Below are positions 1 to 5,132 of a DNA stretch of 5,132 nucleotides, piece after piece. Source of the DNA: JBDRHL01 sp043816955 (GTDB lineage Bacteria > Planctomycetota > Phycisphaerae > Sedimentisphaerales > CAYZTY01); the NCBI GenBank assembly GCA_043816955.1, contig JBDRHL010000228.1, positions 1-5,132 on the forward strand, read 5' to 3'. Made by a program: the position numbers and the translations under genes. The notes under the pieces were generated by a model that had not been told where the DNA came from, searched no databases, and saw nothing but the letters and a program-made list of their open reading frames with translations. How positions within the stretch are numbered: the first letter of the stretch is position 1; the number at the start of each line of letters is the position of its first letter.

Positions 1-222
1 GCCTGGCAGAAGATCCTGGTCCCAGGTAAAGGTTCGCCCCCATGCCGAGACGCTCTTTGTGCCGCAGCTCAGCGGTGTCCAGGGCTTAAGCACCCGCATG
101 GGAAGCCCGATAGTATTGCCGCGCCACTCGTTGGGATCCCCTGCATATATAGATACAGAAGAACAAAGAAAAACCAAACAAACCATCATTAATAAGGTAT
201 TTAATTCTTTACGGCCCGACAT
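1..222 (-). CDS. Secreted protein, N-terminal part only; probable DUF6067 / GH123-like protein (3' end beyond left edge)
   Basis: The frame is open from an ATG at 222 to the window edge, 74 codons without a stop. The first 27 residues form a signal peptide: MSGRKELN, a hydrophobic core TLLMMVCLVFLCSSV, and a likely cleavage after SIYA. The mature part starts GDPNEWRGNTIG and continues with KPWTPLSC and VSAWGRTFTWDQDLLPG. The pattern 'N.iG...V..PWtPL......WGR.y.....LP' recalls the N-terminal beta-rich part of DUF6067-type putative glycoside hydrolases; this is from memory, not a search. An AGAGGA sequence lies four bases upstream of the ATG and supports the start. In-frame ATGs at 189 and 186 would cut into the signal peptide. 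The gene is downstream of, and co-oriented with, the LamG/PEP-CTERM gene, but a hairpin terminator lies between, so it may have its own promoter. It may be a paralogue of the large enzyme at the right; the corresponding part of that gene lies outside the window. Secretion is well supported, the family assignment less so. Confidence 0.72.
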   Translation of the reverse strand, partial: MSGRKELNTLLMMVCLVFLCSSVSIYAGDPNEWRGNTIGLPMRVLKPWTPLSCGTKSVSAWGRTFTWDQDLLPG

Positions 223-226
223 TTCA

Positions 227-232
227 TCCTCT
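227..232 (-). promoter_or_regulatory. Ribosome binding site of the left-edge gene
   Basis: Minus-strand AGAGGA is followed by TGAA and then the ATG at 222. The GAGG core sits six bases from the start codon, which is slightly close but usable. It supports the ATG at 222 over the two internal ATGs, which have no comparable purine tract. Confidence 0.55.
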
Positions 233-308
233 GTACAGACAAGCTTTACTTTTTTATATAGCTCCAACACAACTACCCGTTCCTTATTTTTTATGGCGTA
301 TAAAATAG

Positions 309-325
309 AACTATGCTACATAGTT
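309..325. repeat. A+T-rich inverted repeat, 7-3-7, in intergenic region
   Basis: AACTATG (309-315), spacer CTA, and CATAGTT (319-325) form a perfect 7-base inverted repeat. Six T's (324-329) overlap and extend its right arm on the plus strand. It lies 87 bases upstream of the start of the left-edge gene, so it could be an operator for that gene. It could also be a weak hairpin terminator for plus-strand transcription, but no plus-strand gene is present. The rest of 233-397 is A+T-rich, and no convincing promoter was found there. Confidence 0.35.
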
Positions 326-397
326 TTTTACACCGCTAATAGATTACTGCTCTTAAGTCTTCGCCAATAAATTAAGATCATAAAAGAACCAAATTTT

Positions 398-431
398 GGG
401 ACTCGGCCCCCGAAGTGGGGGCCGAAATCCC
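398..431 (-). terminator. Rho-independent-type terminator of the LamG/PEP-CTERM gene
   Basis: TCGGCCCCC (403-411) and GGGGGCCGA (417-425) form a perfect 9-bp G+C-rich stem around a 5-base loop. GGGA (398-401) can pair with TCCC (428-431) across a small internal loop and lengthen it. It begins 34 bases after the stop codon at 465. On the minus strand it is followed by AAAATTTGG and then TTCTTTTATG, so the T-tract is weak and displaced. The stem is strong and correctly placed; the poor T-run lowers certainty about an intrinsic mechanism. Confidence 0.7.
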
Positions 432-464
432 GTAGTTTTGTACTGTGTTTTTTACATCCTTGTC

Positions 465-1391
465 CTATTTCCTTCTTCTGATGCACAGAAGACCAAGGCC
501 TAACAAAGCAACTGTGGCCGGCTCAGGGATAAACTCAACAGTCGAATCACGCAGATACGTTATCTCTACGTCAGAGAGAGGCCTGTCGTAAATTTGAACC
601 CAATCCACATACCCACCGTAGCCGGCCCAGCCGGTTTTGGCACTGCCGACGTATGTCTTGGTGGGGGTAAACGTCGGGTCAACATCCATGGTGGACGCTA
701 ATCCCGACTTGTACCACTGTACGCCGTTCCAAACATTCATGGTCGCATCCATGCGGTAACCTGTCGTTGATCCCGCATCGGGAATAAGCTGCCATGTCGC
801 AACAGTGAAAACCCAGGCATCAGTGCCAGGTATCTGCTGAGTAGCATACCACGAAGTCTTGCTGGACGCATCTGTGCCCATCAGCCAGAAATCAAGGTTG
901 TAACTGTAGTAATACGTGTTGCACAGAGAAAGGGATTCAGGTGTCCAACGATAATCGTTCTGCTGAATAATAACACCTTCAGCAGGGGTAAAGCCTCTCT
1001 TCATGTAATCCCATTTCGACCATGCTGCATAGGAACCGGCACTAAAACTGAAGTTTCCGCCGCCACCATCATAGTCGACATAGATGTCGGTGTAGGTATT
1101 ATCGTGCTGGGCCCCTGTATGCGGATGAAGCAACGCTTGGTTAGTGGGCGAAGCACCGGGAAACGCGCCGGAGCCATCCGGTCCAACCTGAACCTGCTCA
1201 GCCGGACTATAGAGCGGGTTCGAATGAACCGTAGCAGTGCCGCTACCTCTGGCATAATCAGCATCAAAGCCATTGTTGTATGTGGCGACAAAAGTCTGAC
1301 TTGCCTTGAGGTCATCTTCCATGGTGGCCTTGGCCAACACGACGCAACCTAACACAACAGCAATCAAAACAATTAACTCTTTCTTACACAT
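465..1391 (-). CDS. Secreted LamG-like (concanavalin-like lectin fold) protein with PEP-CTERM sorting signal
   Basis: A 308-residue exported protein. Residues 1-22 are a signal peptide: MCKK, then hydrophobic ELIVLIAVVLGCVVL, ending in AKA, a signal peptidase I-type site. Residues about 33-283 are one LamG-like module, starting FVATYNNGFDADYA and ending GYGGYVDWVQIYDRPLS..EI..L; the closing motif is typical of LamG / concanavalin-like domains, which often bind glycans. The last 21 residues are a PEP-CTERM tail: IPEP, a hydrophobic stretch, then RRRK. In known systems such tails are handled by an exosortase in the inner membrane, so the protein is probably delivered to the envelope or extracellular matrix. 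No catalytic domain is visible. The ATG at 1391 is chosen over the in-frame TTG at 1397 because AGGAGG lies 8 bases before the ATG, while the TTG directly abuts the SD tract. The module matches the two C-terminal modules of the upstream enzyme, so the proteins probably bind related material. A binding role is inference. Confidence 0.9.
   Translation of the reverse strand: MCKKELIVLIAVVLGCVVLAKATMEDDLKASQTFVATYNNGFDADYARGSGTATVHSNPLYSPAEQVQVGPDGSGAFPGASPTNQALLHPHTGAQHDNTYTDIYVDYDGGGGNFSFSAGSYAAWSKWDYMKRGFTPAEGVIIQQNDYRWTPESLSLCNTYYYSYNLDFWLMGTDASSKTSWYATQQIPGTDAWVFTVATWQLIPDAGSTTGYRMDATMNVWNGVQWYKSGLASTMDVDPTFTPTKTYVGSAKTGWAGYGGYVDWVQIYDRPLSDVEITYLRDSTVEFIPEPATVALLGLGLLCIRRRK
468..530 (-). other. 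PEP-CTERM sorting tail
   Basis: This encodes the last 21 residues of the LamG protein. It has the three classical parts in order: the IPEP motif, a hydrophobic segment (ATVALLGLGLLCI), and a basic end (RRRK) just before the stop codon. Tails of this form are substrates of exosortases (EpsH/XrtA-type). No exosortase gene is in the window, so sorting must depend on one elsewhere in the genome. Confidence 0.93.
543..1295 (-). repeat. LamG-like module, copy C (stand-alone protein)
   Basis: Third copy of a roughly 250-residue module also found twice in the enzyme gene. Shared landmarks are NNGFDADYA, TATVH, PDGSG.F.G.SP.N.AL, GGNFSFSAGSY, a Tyr cluster (TYYYSYNLDF), L.GTDA, W.F.VATW.L, TGYRMDA, STMDV.P and GYGG.VDWVQIY. 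Copy C carries small insertions and substitutions (for example NPLYSPAE after TATVHS, and a changed WGNRG segment). It appears more diverged from the two enzyme copies than they are from each other. Confidence 0.85.
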
Positions 1392-1399
1392 CTTCAACT

Positions 1400-1405
1400 C
1401 CTCCT
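1400..1405 (-). promoter_or_regulatory. Ribosome binding site that fixes the start of the LamG/PEP-CTERM gene
   Basis: Minus-strand AGGAGG (within AGGAGGAG, 1398-1405) is followed by AGTTGAAG and the ATG at 1391. The spacing of 8 bases is good for the ATG. An in-frame TTG ending at 1397 overlaps or abuts the SD tract and could not be served by it. Confidence 0.85.
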
Positions 1406-1443
1406 AAAAAAGTTACATTAAAATTAACACTAAACATTCTTGA

Positions 1444-1467
1444 AAACTTCCACAAACTTAAAAACTT
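1444..1467 (-). repeat. Three direct repeats of AAGTTT in the leader of the LamG/PEP-CTERM gene
   Basis: The plus strand shows AAACTT at 1444-1449, 1454-1459 and 1462-1467, reading AAGTTT on the minus strand. The starts are 10 and 8 bases apart, roughly one helical turn each. They sit about 50-75 bases upstream of the start codon. They could be a regulator-binding array, or simply part of an A+T-rich leader. Confidence 0.3.
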
Positions 1468-1491
1468 GCACAAAACATGCATAGGGCCAAC

Positions 1492-1536
1492 TCTTTTCGT
1501 CCGCAGGCTACGCACCTGCTGACTCTAACGAAAAAA
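1492..1536 (-). ncRNA. Possible structured leader element (stem - asymmetric loop - hairpin)
   Basis: Read as minus-strand RNA, UUUUUUCGU (1536-1528) pairs with ACGAAAAGA (1500-1492), nine pairs including one G-U. Inside, GCAGG (1519-1515) pairs with CCUGC (1507-1503) around a 7-base loop UGCGUAG. The two helices are separated by an asymmetric internal loop of 8 and 2 bases. The single imperfect position is a wobble on the minus strand but a C-A mismatch on the plus strand, which agrees with transcription in the gene direction. It lies about 100 bases upstream of the LamG/PEP-CTERM start codon. It matches no riboswitch class that I recognise. It could be a 5' leader element, a small RNA, or chance folding. 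Confidence 0.35.
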
Positions 1537-1542
1537 CTGTTA

Positions 1543-1554
1543 AACTGACCAGTT
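1543..1554. repeat. 12-base dyad AACTG-AC-CAGTT
   Basis: The plus strand reads AACTGACCAGTT, a 5-2-5 inverted repeat. A further AACTG lies at 1535-1539. The size and symmetry would suit a regulator half-site pair in the gap between the enzyme and the LamG/PEP-CTERM gene, but a 5-base arm also arises easily by chance. Confidence 0.25.
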
Positions 1555-1563
1555 ACCTCCTTT
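1555..1563 (-). promoter_or_regulatory. Orphan Shine-Dalgarno-like 9-mer without a start codon
   Basis: Minus-strand AAAGGAGGT matches the canonical anti-SD complement over nine bases, better than either genuine RBS in the window. No ATG, GTG or TTG follows at a usable distance. The nearest candidate is a CTG only three bases downstream, whose frame stops after 14 codons. It may be remnant, regulatory or fortuitous. Confidence 0.35.
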
Positions 1564-1645
1564 CTCGATCTGTTCGATAATGTTTCCATTGGTATATCCC
1601 AATAACCTCTCAACAATTTATTTACATCCTTATATCAACGTAACC

Positions 1646-4600
1646 CTAAGGAATCGGTGCTGTTTCCACCGTTTCGTTATAAAGAGATTCAATCTCGGCA
1701 TCGCTGAGGGCCTTGCCGTAGATCTGGACCCAGTCAACCCAGCCGCCATAGCCGCGGTTACCCCAGGCATCGCTGGCAATGTTAAACACATCAGGGGAAT
1801 TACTTGGAGAAACATCCATCGTGGAAATTATACCGGAACTGGTAAATGATGGATCTCCTGCATTACGAACCGACACTTTGGCATCCATACGGCAACCTGT
1901 ATTGGAATTTGCATCAGCGATAAGCTCCCATGTCGCCACAACAAAACTCCAGCTATCAGAACCAGGAGCCAAAACATTGGCGTAATAGTGCAGAACCCCT
2001 AAGGCGTCTGTGCCTGCTAAAAGGTAATCACGTAAATAGTTGTAGTAATACTGATCAAACAATACCATTGAGTGACCATAACTCCAGTGACGATTCATAC
2101 AGGCAATAAAGCCCTGGTGTGGGACAAAGCCGCTTTCCTCCCAGACAGGCTTTACGTAAGCTACATAAGAACCTGCTGCAAACGAAAAGTTGCCACCACT
2201 TGCATCATAAGTAACATATTCATCGGTCTGGACATTATCGTTTATTGTCATACCGTTGTCATGGTGAAGCGCCAGGTTATTAGGTGAGCTGCCGGCAAAG
2301 ACACCGCTGCCATCGGAGCCGATCGCAATATCCGCGTACACATCCGGATCGTCATGATGAACTGTGGCTGTGGTATCTCCAGCCGCGTAGTCCGCATCAA
2401 AACCATTATTGAAGGTTGCAACAAACAGTGGAATATTGGGATCGGCATTGCTGTCGTGAACAATCCCGTCTATTGGATACAACTCATGAGTTGCTTCGAA
2501 AAGTGTTTGAATCTCACTGGTAGTAAGGGCTTTGTCATAAATTTGAACCCAGTCGACACATCCGCCATAGCCGCGGTTGCCCCAGATATCGCTGGCAATG
2601 TTTATAGTGCTGGGTGTGAAGTCGGGTGCGACATTTATTATAGATCGCACCCCTGAATCGCTGAATATAGGGTCACCAATTCGGCGAACCATGAGTCTGG
2701 CATCTATCCGATACCCTGTGGAGGAAGCAACATCCGGCACCAACTGCCAGGTTGCAGCAGCAAAGGTCCATGTCTCACCATAGCCTAGGGGTGGAAGAAC
2801 GTCAGTATAGCAGTGATAAATTCCTGCGCTGTCTGTACCGGCAAGGATAAACTGACGGTAGTAACTATAGGCATATTGATCGTATAACACAAGCGAATTG
2901 TTATAGCTCCAGTGACTGCCCTGGCAAATAATAAACCCTTCAGCAGGGGTGAAAACTCTTTCCGGGTATATCGGGTGCACCCATGCTACATAGGAGCCGA
3001 CAGGCCAATAGAAATTTCCATCATCGCCTGTGTATGCAACATATTCACCGAGAGCGATGTTGTCATTCGCATTACCGCCTTTGGGGTGGTGAAGCGCCAG
3101 ATTGTTCGGTGAACTGCCGGCAAATTTGCCGGAACCGTCTGGGTCAATCCTGATATCCGGATAAACATCCGGGTCATCGTGAGCAACAGTCGCAGTCGGT
3201 GTCCCATAAGCAAAATCGGCATCCCAGCCGTTATTGTACGTGGCAAAGAAAATCAGTCCCTGCTCCTCGTGAACCGGTTCATTAGGCTCTTGCTTCGGCC
3301 CCGTCCAGTTACCCGCCAAATATGCATAATCCTCGAAATTAACTGTATTATTGTCGGTAATGTCGAAGAGCACACCGTTGGTAAGCCATTCTTCCACAAA
3401 CACAGCAAGATCATTGAAATCAACGTCATTATCATCATCAATATCTGTATCAGCCTGTAACAGGATAAGCTTGAAATCCTCAGGGCCGATCTCAACCTCG
3501 AATGTATTGTTAACATCATCAAATGCAATAGCTTTTGACTCAAGCATATCCGTAACCAACGGTTGGTAAGACCTTTTCCACTTTAATGATATGACAGCGT
3601 TAGGATCATTGCCGTCTATGTTGGAAACTACCGCAAGAACCTGAGTTTTTCGTTCCCAGGTCGCAAGCAGGATGTCCGGATCATTGGCCGAGACAACCTC
3701 CAGCGATTCTTTTGTCTTCCATGCAGGGGTAAAAACCGCCCGCCGTGTTTCAAAGCTGCCCATTATGTTAAAAACCTGCAAGGCAAGTGGTTTGTCAATA
3801 AATGCGCACCAAATCCCCGTGCCATGCGGCAGCATCCAGGAAAAAACCATTCGACTGAGTTTATCGCTGTTTTGCTGCTCCCAGACGATAGCGTCCCAGG
3901 ATTGGGGCACGCCATAGTTGCTGGACATGGAACGAGCGCGGAACCCGTCCAGTCCGAGACATTCGGCATAACTGACATTAGGATTATTATATACATCGCT
4001 CCAGAGATATTCACCCGTCAGCCACAATGTTCCAAAACCCATCAACGGTGTCACTGTCTGCCATGAATGAATCATAAAGTGATAATTAGGAAACTCAATT
4101 TTTTCGGGAGCCCCTGGAACTGGCACATAAGGGCTGTCTATCGTATCTTCTAACATAGTGGCAATCCGCATCATAGCCGTTCGCGCCTCGAGGATTGGGA
4201 CAATCTCCTGAAGCTGGTTGGAATCATCAACATAGCCACAGCCGTGGACTTGATTCTTACAGGGCCAGATGCCAAACCAGCCATCCATGTACAGTGAATC
4301 GAGATTGTATTCCAAAACACGTTGCTGCCATTGATAAACAAACCAGTCAATAAGATCTTCCGAGCCGGCACAATTGTCATAATTCATCACTCCCTCCCAG
4401 TCTAGCTGTTGAAGCGGAACACAACGCCAATCAGCCAGGTAGTCGTTTAGATCAGGGATTGTCTCACTAAGCTTTTGCGGACACATCATAGGTGCAACCG
4501 CTATGCCTTCATCATGACACTTGGTTACCAGCGTGGCCAGACAGTCGTTTACGTTTTCAGGGTCATGCAGGCCCGGAAAGACGTTACAACCGGCACCGTT

Positions 4601-5132
4601 GTGACCGGAATATGGTGCTATCGCCGTGAGGTCCATGCGATTGCCCAGCTGCCACATAATACTCTGGCTGGCATCCCAATAACCATCGGTTATCATCGAA
4701 TGATAGTCAGGAGGCAATGCTTTTATCGGTGTCGGCTGAATGCCGAATTCATATACCAGGCCGTCAGCCATCCTCGATGATTGAAGAATATTCATCCGGT
4801 ATGTCGCCGCTGCAGGACGAGCAAGCACCGTACAGAAATTCGATGTGCTCGTCGGCTGCCAGTACTGCAAAGAGCGGTAGGCAAAACCCAGGCCTTTTTC
4901 TTCATCGCCGACCCAGTGGTAATTGTTCCGGTACACATTGCCCGTTCCGGCAAGCCAGTTAAAATTAATGTTCGAATTAGGCGCGATAGCCCCATAAGGG
5001 GTTGTCGTCCTGTGCTCGCAGTATTTAGCCACCTCAGGCCTTATCGGAAAATCTACTCGAAGCGCCTCCAGCTGAATCGTTTGGCCCGGATCTGAAAAGA
5101 AAAGTTTGAACCATATGAATCCATCAAAATCG
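1646..5132 (-). CDS. Putative multidomain glycoside hydrolase: DUF6067/GH123-like, dockerin-like, two LamG-like modules (5' end beyond right edge)
   Basis: The frame is open from the window edge to the TAG at 1646-1648, 1161 codons visible. The GTG at 5032 is only an internal valine: the frame continues upstream (DGFIWFKLFFSD, then LEALRVDFPIRPEVAKY) with no stop. Counting from 5032 as residue 1: about -33 to 95 is a beta-rich part with WVGDEEKGLGF, close to the 'WlGdd.rGL' signature of DUF6067; about 105-400 is a probable TIM barrel with LDSLYMDGW (245-253), CKNQVHGCGYVDD (258-270), HSWQTV and LTGEYLWSD (338-346); about 400-527 is a beta domain; 530-577 is dockerin-like; 579-591 is a Pro/Glu-rich linker; about 594-853 and 868-1123 are two LamG-like modules. 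Family members are predicted extracellular carbohydrate-active enzymes; substrate and catalytic residues are not known here, though Asp250 in YMDG and Glu341 in GEY are candidates. A signal peptide is expected outside the window. Unlike its neighbour it lacks a PEP-CTERM tail, ending ETAPIP. Confidence 0.88.
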   Translation of the reverse strand, partial: DFDGFIWFKLFFSDPGQTIQLEALRVDFPIRPEVAKYCEHRTTTPYGAIAPNSNINFNWLAGTGNVYRNNYHWVGDEEKGLGFAYRSLQYWQPTSTSNFCTVLARPAAATYRMNILQSSRMADGLVYEFGIQPTPIKALPPDYHSMITDGYWDASQSIMWQLGNRMDLTAIAPYSGHNGAGCNVFPGLHDPENVNDCLATLVTKCHDEGIAVAPMMCPQKLSETIPDLNDYLADWRCVPLQQLDWEGVMNYDNCAGSEDLIDWFVYQWQQRVLEYNLDSLYMDGWFGIWPCKNQVHGCGYVDDSNQLQEIVPILEARTAMMRIATMLEDTIDSPYVPVPGAPEKIEFPNYHFMIHSWQTVTPLMGFGTLWLTGEYLWSDVYNNPNVSYAECLGLDGFRARSMSSNYGVPQSWDAIVWEQQNSDKLSRMVFSWMLPHGTGIWCAFIDKPLALQVFNIMGSFETRRAVFTPAWKTKESLEVVSANDPDILLATWERKTQVLAVVSNIDGNDPNAVISLKWKRSYQPLVTDMLESKAIAFDDVNNTFEVEIGPEDFKLILLQADTDIDDDNDVDFNDLAVFVEEWLTNGVLFDITDNNTVNFEDYAYLAGNWTGPKQEPNEPVHEEQGLIFFATYNNGWDADFAYGTPTATVAHDDPDVYPDIRIDPDGSGKFAGSSPNNLALHHPKGGNANDNIALGEYVAYTGDDGNFYWPVGSYVAWVHPIYPERVFTPAEGFIICQGSHWSYNNSLVLYDQYAYSYYRQFILAGTDSAGIYHCYTDVLPPLGYGETWTFAAATWQLVPDVASSTGYRIDARLMVRRIGDPIFSDSGVRSIINVAPDFTPSTINIASDIWGNRGYGGCVDWVQIYDKALTTSEIQTLFEATHELYPIDGIVHDSNADPNIPLFVATFNNGFDADYAAGDTTATVHHDDPDVYADIAIGSDGSGVFAGSSPNNLALHHDNGMTINDNVQTDEYVTYDASGGNFSFAAGSYVAYVKPVWEESGFVPHQGFIACMNRHWSYGHSMVLFDQYYYNYLRDYLLAGTDALGVLHYYANVLAPGSDSWSFVVATWELIADANSNTGCRMDAKVSVRNAGDPSFTSSGIISTMDVSPSNSPDVFNIASDAWGNRGYGGWVDWVQIYGKALSDAEIESLYNETVETAPIP
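1664..2431 (-). repeat. LamG-like module, copy B (C-terminal in the enzyme)
   Basis: Residues about 868-1123 counted from 5032. It begins FVATFNNGFDADYA and ends WVDWVQIYGKALSDAEIESL. It shares long identical stretches with copy A, including DGSG.FAGSSPNNLALHH, AHWSY-like HWSY with VLFDQYYYNY, and DAWGNRGYGG. A glycan-binding role is inferred from the fold family and the exposed-looking tyrosine cluster. Confidence 0.85.
2474..3253 (-). repeat. LamG-like module, copy A (central in the enzyme)
   Basis: Residues about 594-853 counted from 5032, beginning FFATYNNGWDADFA and ending CVDWVQIYDKALTTSEIQTL. The corresponding first motifs of copies A and B are 275 residues apart, and A and B share DDPDVY.DI, AGSSPNNLALHH, LYDQYAYSY / LFDQYYYNY and WGNRGYGG. 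This points to an in-gene tandem duplication. The link to copy B is a short acidic spacer (YPIDGIVHDSNADPN). Confidence 0.85.
3302..3445 (-). other. Dockerin-like double calcium-binding repeat
   Basis: Residues 530-577 counted from 5032. Repeat 1 is DIDDDNDVDFNDL.VFVEEWL, with acidic residues at loop positions 1, 3, 5, 7, 9 and 12. Repeat 2 is DITDNNTVNFEDY.YLAGNW, degenerate at positions 3 (T) and 7 (T). The F-hand-like layout and closing W fit type I dockerin-like modules, which are common in Planctomycetota secreted proteins without known cellulosomes. A cohesin partner is not visible. It may serve as a calcium-stabilised spacer. Confidence 0.8.

Noticed and set aside
59..370. Plus-strand open frame of 103 codons
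   Set aside because: It overlaps the minus-strand gene at 1-222, which has a signal peptide and RBS. Its own translation shows no recognisable domain and runs through an A+T-rich intergenic stretch.
1341..1352. Lipobox (VLGC) in the signal peptide of the LamG/PEP-CTERM protein
   Set aside because: Leu at -2 is atypical, the Cys lies inside the hydrophobic core, and a good signal peptidase I site (AKA) follows. The PEP-CTERM tail already explains sorting.
1478..1492. Sigma-54 promoter (TTGGCCC...GC) upstream of the LamG/PEP-CTERM gene
   Set aside because: The spacing between the GG and the next GC pairs is wrong (8 or 19 instead of 12), so the -24/-12 pattern is not met.
1591..1606. Small inverted repeat ATTGG-TATATC-CCAAT after the enzyme stop, as a terminator
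   Set aside because: Only five A+T-rich pairs with no following T-run on the minus strand. Too weak to call as a terminator.
5030..5032. GTG at 5032 as start of the large enzyme
   Set aside because: The frame continues upstream to the window edge without a stop. The upstream residues (DGFIWFKLFF, LEALRVDFPI) look like genuine domain sequence, and no SD or signal peptide accompanies the GTG.
1646..5032. Other open frames of 60-104 codons on both strands inside the enzyme and LamG genes
   Set aside because: All overlap strongly supported domain-coding sequence in another frame and have low-complexity or motif-free translations.

Overview
The window reads almost entirely on the minus strand. 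It holds three secreted-protein genes, two cut by the window edges. The right-hand gene encodes a large multidomain putative glycoside hydrolase: a DUF6067 / GH123-like region, then a two-repeat dockerin-like calcium-binding module, then two LamG-like (concanavalin-like) modules. The middle gene encodes a 308-residue secreted protein made of one further copy of the same LamG-like module plus a PEP-CTERM sorting tail. The left-hand gene shows only its first 74 codons: a signal peptide followed by a segment resembling the N-terminal part of DUF6067-type proteins. No function has been shown for any of them; assignments rest on motif recognition.

The organism is probably a bacterium of the Planctomycetota, most likely a Phycisphaerae / Sedimentisphaerales-type polysaccharide degrader. 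The reasons are the combination of DUF6067, dockerin-like 'D.D.D.D.D..D...W' repeats, LamG modules ending in VDWVQIY...LS..EI..L, and a PEP-CTERM tail ending in RRRK. Kiritimatiellota or Verrucomicrobiota cannot be excluded.

In the direction of transcription (right to left): 5132-1646 is the enzyme, whose start lies outside the window. 1645-1392 is a 254-base gap with an SD-like 9-mer lacking a start codon, a predicted hairpin-within-a-stem, three AAGTTT repeats and the true ribosome binding site of the next gene. 1391-465 is the PEP-CTERM LamG protein. 464-223 is a gap with a strong G+C hairpin (likely terminator) and an A+T-rich palindrome. 222-1 is the start of the third gene.

Taken together this looks like a small surface-glycan utilisation locus. 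One LamG-like module type occurs three times, twice on the enzyme and once on a separate, probably envelope-sorted protein. The enzyme's last residues align with the start of the neighbour's PEP motif and then stop, which suggests that a sorting tail was lost or gained. No mobile element, tRNA, rRNA or CRISPR array was seen.
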